A stretch of DNA of 64,000 nucleotides from Sipunculus nudus. Lineage: Eukaryota; Annelida; Sipuncula; Golfingiida; Sipunculidae. Shown piece after piece: positions 46,263 to 60,300 of this stretch (positions within the stretch are counted from its first letter, which is position 1; each line of letters begins with the position of its first letter). A program made the position numbers and the translations under genes. The stretch spans positions 55,400,386 through 55,464,385 of the forward strand of contig CM049322.1 of NCBI GenBank assembly GCA_026874595.1, written 5' to 3'. The notes beneath the pieces were generated by a model. It did no database searches. It had not been told where the DNA came from and saw only the letters and a program-made list of their open reading frames with translations.

Positions 46263-46856
46263 GTATTTTTTTCAGTTGTTTTAAAACAGCAATTATTACG
46301 GCATATTACGAGGATAAATGAACGAATGTTTCTGAAAAATTACAGTGTGTTGACCACGTGTCTTCCTTAGAACATATCTGTGATGCCTTTTATTATGTAC
46401 ACATGCACTCTTTTGGGTGCACACTGTTTTGATCATTTTTTTCGGTAGACGCGTTATAATTGTGATGGACCTATCGTGCGTAAAAAGCAATTGACTATCA
46501 ACCGCGGGTTGGCATTGTTGGAAAACAAAATTATTGTTATAACTCTATTTCTGTGGTCGAGCCAGAGTGGTAATTCTAGTGACACATAGTACGCAGGATC
46601 AGCATTGTCAGCTGCTGTTAGATGTTGATATATACCAACAACAGGTATTCATATACACACCGCAACTATAACGTATGGCGGATTATATGCTTTAAACAAG
46701 AACATTACCGTTTGTGCCAAACAGGTCTGCTACGAACGAACAACAGCCACCTGTACAGTAAAGACATAACACGACGTCATGCTGTATAATCAGGTTGTCG
46801 GAGTGTCCTTAACTTGTAACTCTCTGAGAGGTGTTTACTAGAGAAAAAAAACTAAT

Positions 46857-47367
46857 TTGTGGAGGCAGGATTTTAACGCCGCTCTGTGAGTTGTGGTAAC
46901 TTGAGGCAGAATTATAACGCCGCGTTGTAAGTGCGTTGTGGATACCTGAGGATCGATTATAACGACGTTTTGTAAGTAGGACTTAACTGTGGATACTTGA
47001 GTCGGGATAATAACTCCGCATTTTTAGTGAGTTGTGGATACCTGAGGCAGCATTATAATATCATTTTTAAGTGAATTGTGGTTTCTCGAGGCAGGATTAT
47101 ATCGCTGCTTTGTAAGTGAGTTGTGGATACTTGAGGCAGAATTATAATGCCGCTTTGTGAGTAAGTTAAGGCAGGTGTATAACATCGCTTTCTAAGTAAA
47201 TTGTGGATAATTGAGGCAGGATAATAACGCAGCTTTGTATGTGAGATGTGGATGACTGAGGCGGGATTATAACGCCGCTCAATAAGTAAGTTGGGGTTAC
47301 TTGAGGCAGGGCTATAGCGCCGCTTTGTAAGTACGTTTTGGATTCTTGAGGCGGGATTAAAAATAGG
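46857..47367 (+). repeat. 45-base minisatellite (copy 2)
   Basis: This is the same array as at 415-925 with the same unit order and unit lengths, differing by scattered substitutions. The array was therefore duplicated whole and has not since gained or lost units. Confidence 0.9.
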
Positions 47368-49938
47368 CCCTTGATCAGCATATTTTTTTTTATATTTTGA
47401 ATAAAATATAACACACGATACCTGTAGGCTTTTGGAAATATAAAACGACTATAAAGGAACTCAATTATAGGATCATGTCGACCCTGTTTAAAAAAAAAAC
47501 TTTACTTTTTCATGGAACAACTGCATCTGCTTGATCAGGTGGTCATGATTACAAATTGACTGTAAGTACTATTCCATATTCATTTGCATATATATATTTG
47601 TTTCAAACGTGATTTCTCTAATTGATCTGTGTTACTAGAGTTGGGACTTTCTCAATGAAGACAGATTTTAGAAGGATATTAAATTAACACCGAGAATCGT
47701 GCCAGAAAGGCATATGACAGTCACTATAATTTGAATCATAATTAAATATAAAAAAAAAGAAATAAGATAAATACAAATCACAAGAATCCCTACTTCCGGG
47801 TGGTACAACAAGACGTGACATAGAGTGGGACATGATCATATATAGAATATTGGTCACACAATAATACAATAAAAAAATCGACTACTATCCATAAAACTTG
47901 TTGACTTTAAAACAATTTCAGATGCAACCTCTATTTACAACAAACCTCGTTTTAAACGGGATGATTCATACTGGTCAATCTAGTCTTAGCCATGGAATAT
48001 ATTTAAGTGATAACCTAAATCAAATAGCGGATTTTCTCTACCTAACAAAAGTAAAAAATTCATCAGATATATTGCTTTTAAAAATTTTAAAACAGCATTA
48101 CAAAGCCCAAAAGTTTATGATAAATATATCACAAAATGAATAAAAATGTTATACCGTGATTTAGTCTGTGTAAATAAGAACGGGTAGGTGTTTAAAACTG
48201 AGCGTATTAATGAAGAAACTTATCACTCCACCACCAAACATCGTACAAAAATGTAAAATTTGAAAGAGTGGAGTCGCATAGGGGAAACAAAAAATATGAC
48301 AGTAAATATATATTATATTTACACAGTTAGTTTTCAATACAAAATATCTAATAGTGCATCTTAATTTGTAATTATAAAGTGAACAGACATAAAAGAACCA
48401 TGATATTGTTACGAAAATACATTCACAAAATGCGCAATGTCACTATTAAATAACTTTATGTTATCAATATATCGACTAGAGCTGTTACTGCAGATGTAAT
48501 TTTTTTTATTTTTAAGAGAGAATTTTTACTTAATTTACACTTATCTGAATAAATTCACACTGATGAGATAAGATTGTGTGAATAGACATCAATGATTGGG
48601 AGAAAACGAAACATACTAAAAGCAATGTTATTACGGGGGGGGGGGGGTTAACATTAAATATTACTATAAAATCTGAATGGCTTACCTTAGGCTTATTTCG
48701 TATGGAGTATTCGAATGAGGTAGTGTAGAGATAAATCCGGCCCATAATTCAAACAGTCTGCATTCAAAATGACACACAGTGTGTGTGTGAGTATGACGTC
48801 TCTATCTCTTTCTGTTTGTACCACGCGGCCGTGAACACAAACGCGTAACGCTAACATTAGCGACAGGACCACTATATAAGTCAAACCTACTTTTAATGTG
48901 TTTATGCTCTATAATACAATCCCATTCAACCCGTTATACTCTGATTTCAGCAGTGTATTTATTTTTGCAACCTTGTGCGCTGTCAGGCGAATCATACTCA
49001 CATGACGGCCCCGCTCGAGCACCCTCATGGGCGAACCATCTGGTGATGGTCCTTGTCGCACCAACAAAATTTCAAAGTAGAGGATATCCCTTATTTGCCG
49101 GCTATTTAAGGGTAAAATAAAATGCATTTTTTTATATGTGTGTGTGTGTGTTTTCTAATCTGTTAATTTAATTGTAAATGTAAAGTGATTGCTTTAATAA
49201 TAACATTTAAATTAACTATTTAAGCTGCACGAAAGTGACATATTCTTTCATGTGTTCGTTCTTCTATGAAGGAAGTTTCCTGGCGAACAGCCTTTTTCTC
49301 AAATGATCGGTATCTATTTCTCAGTAACACTAAACAGTTTAAGTGATGTTTCGCATCGATCGCAATGAGATGCCCCCCCCCCCCCGCAATTTTGGAAAAG
49401 ATCCCTTCCTCTTGTGTCTCTGTGGTCTTAGCACGCACATGGGTGTCTGCATCGAGTGATCGAAACTCATGGAGTAATCTTGACCATTATCCTTCCCGAA
49501 AAATATGCATAACGGAACATCTAGTGACGAGCGTTTCCTGGGACGCTTCCCTTCCCCAGTCTCACGCAACTTTTTTTGCTTTAAAAAGTTTCGCTTGGTT
49601 GTACTTTAAATGACAGGACTTGTGCCACTGGGCAAGGTGGCAAGCAAAAGTAACAGCGTTTTCATCTGCTCCAAACAGTAATTGGACTGGCGGGGCGTTA
49701 ATGGATTCAAATGACGCTACATTTTGTAGAAACGTCCTTTAAATAGCTTTCTTTTAATCAGTGTTACCTGCGGTACTGTTCATTGGATATCTTAATGGTT
49801 CAGCAGTTACCTGTTGGCAAATTATACAATAGGTCCCGTCTAAAGCCATATCTTCCAATCTCAGTTTTACATAATGTCAGCAAAACGAGATTCGCCTCGG
49901 TCACCCATAGCCCAGCGATAGTTTCAGGGGGTTTTTGA

Positions 49939-51034
49939 ATAACAGCCACTTCCTACGAGACAGGAAGTGACGGCGGTCACCATAGAGACGGGGATGACGC
50001 ACTCGTCTGTAAGTTCAAGTTTCTTTTGGATCTATTTTTCATTCATAGCCTAAGGGTGGACCATTGGTGTGATATTTCAGACGATTATAGAACACAGCTG
50101 TCAGTAAGCAGAAGTCATAACACAAAGTAGGCCCTACCAATTTAATCACATTCGGTAACAAATCTTGTTTTATCGGAAAAATTCTGTTGACATTATAGGC
50201 AGAAATATTGAAGTTGAACAAACATACCCATTTAATTCGATATAAAGATTAGTTTGCTTGATAAGCAGGGTTGCGGAAATTATAAAACATGTTGCCTATA
50301 AATGCACTTTGTAATTTACAGGACCACAAAGGTCATTGCGCTTAAGCCGCCCCCCCCCCCCCTCGGACCTTCCCAAAAAAAGAACGATCGTGATCACGCA
50401 GGTAATTTACTTTGGGGACTTACAATTATACAGTGCTACATCTACAAAAAATTATACATTGGCTGTGGGTGGTGAAAATATATATATATATATAAGTTAA
50501 TAAAATAATTATAATTATAATTAATTAAGTTTGTGTGCATATTCGTTTGTAGAAATGGTGTCATAAGTCAACTTATCTGGCCAAATTTCCATTGTTGTTT
50601 GTGAATTTGTGAGTTTTAGCGTCAAAGATTTCTATTTTAAATAAAAGTCTGCTGACGGAACAAGAAAAAAAAACATTTCAAGTGGGCACCCCCTCTTAAA
50701 TGATCAGGATTGACCTGAAGAAAATTAATGCCAAATTTGGTTCTTTTATCCGGCATGTTACGATCATTTCGTTGAGCCACCTGACTATAAGAAAAAAAAA
50801 CCGGTGAATTTTTAAAATATTTATATTACAAATATAAAATACGTCTTGGAAAATCATATCCTACGATTGAATCGATCAGAAGCAATTTACATCATGTACT
50901 ATCTGCGCATTTCACTCTATAATATATATTTGTCAAATTATCTATCATTTGGATAATATCGGTGAGTTGGTGAGGATACATATTCGGTCCATGAAGCACA
51001 CAGTCTGCATTAAAAGAAATATAACTTTCTTTCG

Positions 51035-51124
<90 letters not shown>

Positions 51125-51220
51125 ATATGGAGCTGTATTATATATACATTTTAAGACATGAACACATTAACTAGCATTTTCATCCAAACCACGATTACAT
51201 GATTAAGTTGATGTGTAGTA
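49939..51220 (+). other. 1282-base block present only in copy 2
   Basis: Copy 1 reads directly from 'TTTCAGGGGGTTTGA' to 'CGCTCTGGCTTTGCTG' (3458/3459). Copy 2 has 1282 bases between these. The block starts 'ATAACAGCCACTTCCTACG' and ends 'GTTGATGTGTAGTA', with no target-site duplication or terminal repeat, which favours deletion from copy 1. It contains a poly-C tract (about 50350), an AT-rich middle and the longest TA array of the window. It also holds the 'GAAGCACACAGTCTGCATTA' motif (50992) that elsewhere sits next to TA arrays. No gene is seen. Confidence 0.9.
51036..51117. repeat. (TA)41, longest uninterrupted TA array
   Basis: There are 82 bases of uninterrupted TA directly downstream of 'AACTTTCTTTCGT', inside the block missing from copy 1. 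Confidence 0.98.
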
Positions 51221-51439
51221 CGCTCTGGCTTTGCTGATAATCATCCATTGGTTAGTATATCGCACATTCTTGTTCTTGATGTTTCGAATATGTTCACTTA
51301 GTGTCTTGGAATTTCGTCTGTATTCGTTTCTGACACACGATGCGTGGGCCGTGAAACGTGTGTTAAATGTGTTTAATATACGCCCGAAATAGGTCTCTTC
51401 TATCGGATTTTCTATTCGTATTATGATGGCCTTGTACAC
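51203..51439 (-). pseudogene. Penelope-like element GIY-YIG remnant (copy 2)
   Basis: This is a minus-strand open frame of 78 codons. Motifs in order are 'ENPIEETYFGRI' (the GIY-YIG-like turn, degenerate), 'FNTRFTAHASCVRNEYRRN', 'SKTLSEHIRNIKNKN' and 'WMIISKARAY'. In Penelope-like proteins these are followed by a Cys-rich 'RCNLC' stretch, which is missing here because unrelated sequence takes over at 51220. The first codon is GTG, so this is not a true start. The upstream reverse transcriptase is absent. A DIRS- or Neptune-type relative is possible. Confidence 0.55.
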
Positions 51440-53479
51440 TATGTTTGTTGTTAAATAATTACCCTCTGATGGGTAATTGTTTTTTTCTCTACAGTTTCAT
51501 TTCTACTGTTCAGTTAAGCGACTAAGATGTAAATTTGACATCCCATCTAGGCTGGATACAGTTATATATTTGTGATTGGCGTCAGTATGCTAAAATCGAT
51601 ATAGCAACATCCACAGATACCCTTTTCTTGTGCCACAATGATCAGTACTTGGGCCGATGAGCGATTGCATGTTTACTCGAGCAGTAGAAGAAATCGATAG
51701 GCAACACAATAATAATTGCCACTATTATGCTGACGACATGCGGGCCTAAACATCCTTTAAACCATCTGCCTATTCGGAAACAGAACCTACTATCCAGGAA
51801 TCCGTAGCTGACAGCAGTGAGTAGACGAGAAATAACAGACTGAATCTGGATCAGTACAAGACTGAATTATTTTTGTACCAAAATGTCAAGGAAGGATTTT
51901 TTCTATTTTTTTTTTCTTTAAATGTAGGCTCTATTAAAATAAGAACTATCACAGATGAAGAATCTAGGTGTTTTATAGTCAATTAAATGGAAAGGCAGAT
52001 ATGGGTATGTGCTTAATATCGAACCTAGGGGTCATCAAAGTTACACATTATTCCTGAGCTTTATATATTATGTGAGGAAATAAGGAACTTGCTCCTGGAT
52101 GTAAAATTACATTCACGACGAAAGTATACCACTACACCACAAAATAAGACACCAAAATCTGAACACTGTAACTAGATTGTCATAATAACCCATGTTTTTC
52201 CATGAGTAAACTTGTTGAACACTGTGGATTTATCTAGTGCATACTAACCAAACCAATGGAACTCCATACAATCACTGCAGAGTACTATGACTTGTTAAAT
52301 ATAAGCCTATTAAAATATAAGATAAAACATAATTAAAAATTATATTTCTAGGAATTGTGACTGATCCATCTATCAAAGAAACATTGACAACTTTATTTAT
52401 AAACATAAACAAACACATTGATTGTAGGAGCAAATAATAGTTCACAAACAAATACTGTCTAGTCAACTAAAAGAAAAAAACAACAAATCGAGCTATGTCT
52501 TTTGGAACAGGTACAGAAATCCTTATCGCATGCTTTCTTTACTTACCGATTTGTAATAGCACAACATTATATACATGAACAAAAATGAAGAATAAATTTG
52601 TGAATAAATTATTTCTACTGTTATTAAAATGAATTGGATAAGGGAAAATACAAAGATGATAATACACATCGACGCATAATAGAAAATAGAAGTGAGAAAT
52701 AGTTTTCCGCATCGTGCATTCATGAAGTTGGTTAAGAGTGTTTAAGAGAAGGTCTGTCTTGTTGCGTGTCTTGCGTCCCGTCTGAACCTGGGACATTTAG
52801 TCGGTAAGGTGTAGCAATGGAAATCGGTTTTAGGAAATGATGGGTCACATCATTACACAAAGCCACATACCATATGGGCAGAGATGTTTTCAAAACAATA
52901 ATTGTTGTGTGCCCACATTTTTTGTCCAGCAAACACACATAAGTATTGAGAGAAGGGTCATATAAAAGCACCAACAGACTTGCCATATGTTCTCATTAAT
53001 TCAGAACACAAAGAGTTTTCTTCTGCACATGGTCTCTCCCACACAGGCGAGCAGGTTCCTAGTAATAATTATCATGACATTGCTGGTAGGCGTCTTACAC
53101 AAACGCTTAAATAACAATTATGACGGTTCATTCAATTCCAGCAGTATTTTGCTGCTGACAAGCCTGAATGTTTTGATTAGAGATTTATATATATATTGAA
53201 AATAAAATATATCGTATATTGTATTTACACCAAACATCCGAGTATGCAATCAAACCATACTTCAAACTTTGAATAACTTTGGGTTTACTTTGTGATATAT
53301 CGACAGACATATCTTAAATGACACAAGAAAAATTACTGTTTTCAACAAATTTTAAATGGAATGTGACCTGAGGCAATTTACCGTTAATATAATATTTTGA
53401 GAATAACTTTGCAAAATGTATCATTATATATGATGAATACTGCTTGGGAAACAACGTTACGATTTCGATTATTACTCAT

Positions 53480-53726
53480 CAACTTAATGCCACATAACTT
53501 AACTTAATTGCTTTGAGTAAGCTGACATTGAATATGCCATGTGCTCCAGGGAGATTTTGTCTTTGGGCACCACGCACACGGACAGAGAGTTCGCTATACT
53601 GCATCTGTAATGTCAGTAGATTAATCAGATTTAACGGAATTTTCAACATGATCTGATCAATTATTTGTAAGCTTATTGTCGCATAATTATCTGGACAACC
53701 TGACCTTCCCAGCCACGTGGTATCTT
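53480..53726 (-). pseudogene. Conserved minus-strand peptide block (unit I, copy 2)
   Basis: It is the twin of 5723-5968. It reads 'IPLNLINLLTLQMQ', so at one site it agrees with unit VI (Asn) where copy 1 has Thr. Confidence 0.3.
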
Positions 53727-54479
53727 ATGTTATTTATCTGTCTGGTAATGGGCTTTATTTAAGCTGGTATTAGAAGTGGTATACAAGGTATTACATTTGA
53801 AGCAGGTTGGATGAAAGCAAAATATTGGTATACAAGCACAAAGATAGGTAAGCTGGCTTAGGCATGTTGTCATAAACACCTTTTATCGATGTTTATAGGC
53901 ATCGATAAGTGCAAAAGACAACCATCCCATAAGTACACACACAGGTATTTTATGGTAACGAAACATTTTCAAAATAAATTGTTAATATGAACAACAACAG
54001 GTAAGAAAACATAAGCCATAATATTTATGCAGTTACTACAAGAAAGCTTCGCAGACACTACTTTTTTGCTGTCATGACAGGAAGAGTTATGTGCCCTTAA
54101 GTATTTCCTTGTATTATCATAAGAGTCTTGTTCAGGGTGGGGTTGGGAATACTATTAATGACAAATATGAAATATGTCTTTGGAAATAAATCCTAAGATA
54201 AAATCAATCAATGATACATTAGTATAGACCGTAACAAAGACATTTCGGCCACAGTAGGCTCGGTTTCACATTTAGATACAGGGTTTATCAGACTTTCCTC
54301 AAAATAAATGTGATGGACAAAATTATTTTGCAGACTATTTGCGCCAACAGAGGTTTGGCTCTATCATGTGAATCATGTAGGTGGGGTCGTGAAGGTAAGG
54401 TTTCGGTCTATAAAGCACACAGCCGCCATGAAAACAAAGGAATATTACTCTCTCCCTATCTCTCTCTCTCTATATATAA

Positions 54480-54516
<37 letters not shown>

Positions 54517-54836
54517 TACATTTATACACACACATATATATATTAATATATATATATATTCGGTTCACTGCCTATTGGTATTCCTGTTTCCTGGTATTTT
54601 AGTTTCATTTATATATTCGATGAACCACATACCTATTCATACATCTCTCTCTTCACCATCCCTCCATTTCTTTTTCGTTATAATATATACAGGTTTAAGT
54701 AGCATATATATGAATTTATATTATATATTCTTAAATATATATGTATATTTTTTTAAAACGAGCTGGTGTTATTTGTTTGTGCTGATGACCTTCAATGTAA
54801 GCTCGGTGCCATCAATGTCCGTAATAAGAATGTTCT

Positions 54837-54885
<49 letters not shown>

Positions 54886-55839
54886 TATAATCAAACATAG
54901 AGTCTTTATGAAATAATTCTATAATTTTTTTTTAAATATATATGCCGTGCTCTAATACGGGGTAAACTAGATTGCATAGAGCGCCAACAGGATGTGTTGC
55001 ACACTAATGCAGCCAATTCCTCCCTTCCTCGTTAGTCCTTAGTTCATCATAAGCTTAACCAACTAAAGAATGGTTAGCCTGTTCCTATGATATGGGTTAA
55101 GTAGTTATTTTATGCTTATCCTGCTAAAAGAAAAAAAAAACTTAAAGCCAACAGATCAAAGAGTATGAGTGAAATTGGGCCTTCCTTGAGATTATAACCT
55201 GTCCAATATACACTGCCGCCCATTATAATACAATTTAACTATGCAATAGGATTAGACCATGGCTCCTTTAAAGTGCTCAGTCTTGGTAAGAAATCCTGTT
55301 AAAATACTCATCAATTTAGTGCAGATGTATGCTTTAAATTAATGTTGCTCCTGCCCATTATTATCTTCTGTTATTGACTTTATGCGCATTGACTACACTG
55401 AGCATAAACCTTTAAAACATGCATCAAGGTTAACTTTGATACGGAAAGAAATTGGGTACCCTGTGACATATATTAATAATAGACCCATAATTAGTTTGAA
55501 GGACAGATCGTGCTTTAATTGCAATCAACTATCAACCGCGGGCTGGCACTGTAGGAAAAAAATTGATCGGGTGAACTCTATATCTGAGGCTGAGCCAGAG
55601 TGGTAATTCCCGTGACTCGTGGTACATGATGACATATAGACACAGCAGGTATCCACATACACATGGCAACTTTCAATGAACCAGCATACCTATTCATACA
55701 TCTCTCTCTTTCCCTCCCCCTCTCTCTTTCTCTATATAATATATACATGTTTATAACTACATATATATCCATACATATTATATATACTGATTACACCTCT
55801 TAATTGTGCGCAAAATGCTCGGTGCCATCAGTTTCCGTC

Positions 55840-56076
55840 ATATTATATTATTTTACATGGATTGTACAAATAGTTATAATAACTAATCCAGGCACTCTCA
55901 ATGGCTCCGGTGATGGCGTTCGGTAGTCTGCAGAGTTGGAGGAAACCGGAGTACCCGGAGAAACCACCGGCCTTAGACGGGCAACTACAACCCACTCTCA
56001 TAGCAACGCCGGGGATCGAACCCGGGTCGCCAGCGGACAGAGCCAAGCGTTTTACCACTCAGCTGTCCAGGCCACA
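55840..56076 (-). mobile_element. tRNA-derived SINE (copy 2)
   Basis: It is the twin of the SINE at 8081-8317, with one visible substitution in the body (CAGCGG versus CACCGG). It was carried along by the segmental duplication and is not an independent insertion. Confidence 0.8.
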
Positions 56077-56098
56077 GGCGTAATTGGGAGGTTCTACG

Positions 56099-56153
<55 letters not shown>

Positions 56154-57281
56154 CATATTCAAAGCACAGAGTCTTCATGAAAAAATTCTATATTTAAGCA
56201 ATAACGTTCTGTGGACAAGAGTACGCTGCTCTGTGTCAAACAGGTCTGCTACGAACAACAACCACCAACTGTAATGACATACCACGAGGAAATGCTGTAT
56301 CATCCGATAGTCCGAGTGTAATCAGCCTGTAAGACCCTGAGAGGTGTACACTAAAATATAAAAAAATGGATATGTGAGGCTGGATTTGACGCTTCATAAG
56401 TCGGGCTAGTGCAGAGTAATTAAAACACATTGTGTCATATAAAGACACAAAACTATGGAAAGCAGGGCCACAATAATGCACCAGCCCACATGTCATAAGT
56501 TCCCACTATATTAGGAACACACTATTCTTTTTCACACGGGCTCTCCCACACAAGCGCATATATTCCAAGTTATAATAGTCATGGTGTTGCCGGTGGGCGT
56601 CTTTCTAAAACACTGGTATCACAATTAGGATGGCCCATTCAATTTCAATATTAATTTGCTGCTGATCCAGCTGAATGATTAATGACCCATTTCTGGATAT
56701 TTTGAAAGTACGGTGATTCACACATTGTATTGACAAGGAACATACGAGTATGCAATCAAATCATATATGTAAAAAGCAGAAAATAACATACAGAATGGAT
56801 CATTATATATCATGAATACTCCATACATCAATTTATAATCCTTCAAATAACAAACGTTATGGACAATACGTGAGCCAACCACGAATGTGTTGAAGTGTCA
56901 AAGGGAAATGTCTTCAGTATGCACCGTCCACTCTGGCTTTGAGTTGGCACGACTGCCTCTCACTACTGAGTATATTAAACAGATCCAACGGAATTTTCAA
57001 CAGTATCTGTTCAATTAACTGTAAGGTGATGGTTGTATAATTATGAGGGCAGCCCTCATCTCCCTTGCCACGTTGTGTCTCATTTTTTATTTTGTCCGGT
57101 GATTGTTTTCCGTGCATGCTGACATTAGACGTGGTATACCAGCAAAAGGGATAGGCAATCTGCTATACACTGCACATCGTCTATTGACAGATAAAGACAC
57201 GATATTAAACCATGAGGAACCTACTAGGTGAGAATATTGTAGGTAAGAGGTCCCTGCCTTCCAAAGTTATGTAGGCTCTCT

Positions 57282-57337
<56 letters not shown>

Positions 57338-59826
57338 ATAGATAGATAGATAGATAGATATTCAATTTTGGTCAGAGTGAACACATGGATGAATTGGAAA
57401 ATGAACAGAGAACAAAAAAAATAACACGAAAACCGTCATATTCCTATAAATTATATTCCAAACTAGATTGAAATGTACAAAGGTTAGTTATTCCAGGTCC
57501 TTTGAATGCAGTGATGTGAAAATATGGAAGGTCCATGATGACTACTTTATATGAACAAATAAAAGAATCACTTTTATAGGTATAACTACATCATGTTTTA
57601 TGTGAAGTTCTCTGATTGCATCGTGTCAAATGTATGTTGATGAGCCTCAAGATTTTGTAATGACAAATATATTAAATTACACATGATGCGCACTTTCATT
57701 ACTGCTTAGTAGATTGGTGTAATCATTGGTTAACGTACCTCAAAAACGTTGTAATAAGTCATTCTAGTAGGATGAGTTTTCAACAATATTTTATTATAGT
57801 TCCATGTCCCCCATTTTGCGGTGTCAACAAAATCCAGGACAGGTAAGAAAAGTTTACTAATGACATAAACCTCGTGTTAAAGAATTAGATGTAACGTTTT
57901 ATCAGTGCCAGGTAAGACAACATTTCCTATAATATTAAATAATCTTGTGTAAGTAAACATTTGATGTAACAGTATAAGATTGCCTGGTACGAAAACATTT
58001 CTTATAATGGTAAGGCAGTCTCTTGTAAATAAGCATTGCCTAACGGCAGTGCCAGCCAGGAAATCATTGGTTAAAACATAACAGCAGTGCAAGATCATAA
58101 TATATTGCTCAGAAGAACTTCTATAATAGCCACAACAGTTATACCTGTAATCCTGTATCAATAAATATGTACAAATCAATATAAAGCAGTGAAAGTTCAG
58201 AAAACATAAATTATAATATAAAAGCGGTAACTGCATATAAGCCTTGTCGACGTATATATTTTTCCTGAAAACAAGCGGTCTGGTAAAAAGACATTTTGTT
58301 AGTCAAATATGGCAAATCATAAAATATTTGTATACTCAACCGGGAAACGAAGGAAATTACAGGTGGTAATACAGCAAGCCTGGTCCAGTCATTTATTTGG
58401 GTCTACAACCACTGTTATCATGATCAGCAAACGTAATGAGATGTTCGCGTTTGATCACTTCTTTATCCACATTGAGTTTATTACTGTTTATGGTGAAAAG
58501 TAATTGTATTTTTAGGTGAGACTCGTGTGATCAACAGGTCCGTTGTTGCCGAAGGTGTGTGTTATTGAATATAAAAAAAAATAAAATTATTAACTTCTTA
58601 TTCACTTGTGCACGCAGTTACCGGAAGTCTTTCATAACTGTAAACACTTGGTAGTCTGAAGACAAAAAGTGTGGCCACAAATGGTTTTCTAAATTAGAAT
58701 GAGATGTGATAAAACCATATTAGCTACCCTTGTGAGTTGCCTACAAACCAAAATAAAACTATACTTATACATTACATTATCATGATATTTTTGTTGATAT
58801 TATTATTATCAAACTGCATATCGTGTCGCAGTTTGCATAAGGGTTTTAGAATAACAAATTTAAGTTCTGAAATTTAAAAATCATTTTGGAATATTCCTCT
58901 TTTTTTTCGAAATGCATAAAACTTTTTCCTACTCTACACTTCTTATTTAAAAAAACTCACTGCAGACATAAGAGTAAATATTGTATCATCGTGTTATTAA
59001 CATATTTACTATTCTCCCATTTAATGGTCCTTTTATACATATATACGCATACATATATATTACTAATATGTAAATAAATATATATATTTAATTTACATTT
59101 CAGAGTAGAACAAGCAACTAAATCCAATAATTTTGATAGAACTTTGTTCAATACGTATTACAGCTGAACTAGGACGTGGAAAGTGCATTGTGTGTAATGT
59201 AATAAAGCTATTGGTTCAAGAAAAATGCTTTATCATTTGTATAATTCACCATTCTTTTAAAAACGTTGGATATGTTGGCACATCATTGGCGGGGCCTACC
59301 CTAGTTACTTCATAAAAAAGAAAGGGTTTATTTGCTTACTATTTTAATATATGTAACATAATCACGTTGTGCCTAATCATCACTTGCAACTTTAAGTTGG
59401 TTCCGTTTGCTTATAAACCATTGTTAAAATATGCAAACATTGATTCCAAATATACACTCTTGATCTAGCAGGGTCCCAGTGGATGCAACCATGATCATTC
59501 ATTTGATATCACTTTTTTTCTATAAAACATAAATCTAGAACATTTGTGAAGGATAGATTACAGCAATAATATGCAATATATCTCTAGAACACTAAAACGC
59601 AGGAGCCAATCCAGCATCCTTACATTCAGGGGATATGTCAAGCACTCGGTCTACATATTTTCCTTACGCGCATTCTCAATGGCGCCGACGAATAGCAGAC
59701 CGTTAAGATATAGTTTAGAACAGAGGCTGAGGATAGGTCCATTCTGTCATCGAATGCTGAACCGGGAACAATATTATTTAACGTGCCTCATGTAGTCATT
59801 AAAAACATATATATGTATATATATGC

Positions 59827-59860
<34 letters not shown>

Positions 59861-59979
59861 ATATGTATACATATATATTATATATATTTATATGCCTATA
59901 TATATATGTATTTATTTATATAGATATATAAATTATATATAAATATATATATATATATACACCAACACACACACGAACC

Positions 59980-60300
59980 TGTTTTAGCCATGCTTTTGTG
60001 CACACACACACGAAAGGGTCACAATAATGACAGAGACCAGTATATAAAACACAACTATATTTATTGTGTTTTTGCTTAATAACACAATATCATCCGATCT
60101 CTTGCACTCTGATCTAAGCAAGGTATTGTGTGCAGCCTCGTGCCCCTCCGACGAATCGCGCCTACCCGCCGGTCCCAATCGAGCATCTCTCGCAGCCAAA
60201 TGGAACATGTGAGGTGCATCGTGAAAATATGAGTCAGTAAAGAGAAGTCAAAAACTCTTATATATTAATTGCGCATGTGTCTACGCGGTCGTAGTTAACA
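59980..60300 (-). mobile_element. LTR-like 321-base module (copy 2)
   Basis: This is the twin of 12204-12524 by segmental duplication, with the same length and the same ends. Confidence 0.4.

Larger units (their letters stand above)
37150..46443 (+). repeat. Repeat unit VI, the longest diverged copy
   Basis: It keeps nearly all landmarks: a start block near 37200, 'CCACCAAATGTACAGTA' near 37435, 'TTGAGAGGTGTTTGACAG' near 37550, a single minisatellite-like unit near 37575, and 'GATGTCTCAATGCGTTTCAG' near 38050. It continues with 'AAACCTCTTGTTAAACGG' near 39205, 'GGGGTCATCAAGATTTCAC' near 39449, 'ACTGCAGAGTACTATGGC' near 39703, and 'CTCTCCCACACAGGCCC' near 41186. The last landmarks are 'AACGGTATTTTCAACATGA' near 41780, 'GCAGGTAAGAAAATATAAG' near 43529, and the TA-linked block at 43960-46150. 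From 46150 to 46443 I see nothing recognisable apart from one short hairpin. No intact gene was found. Confidence 0.75.
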
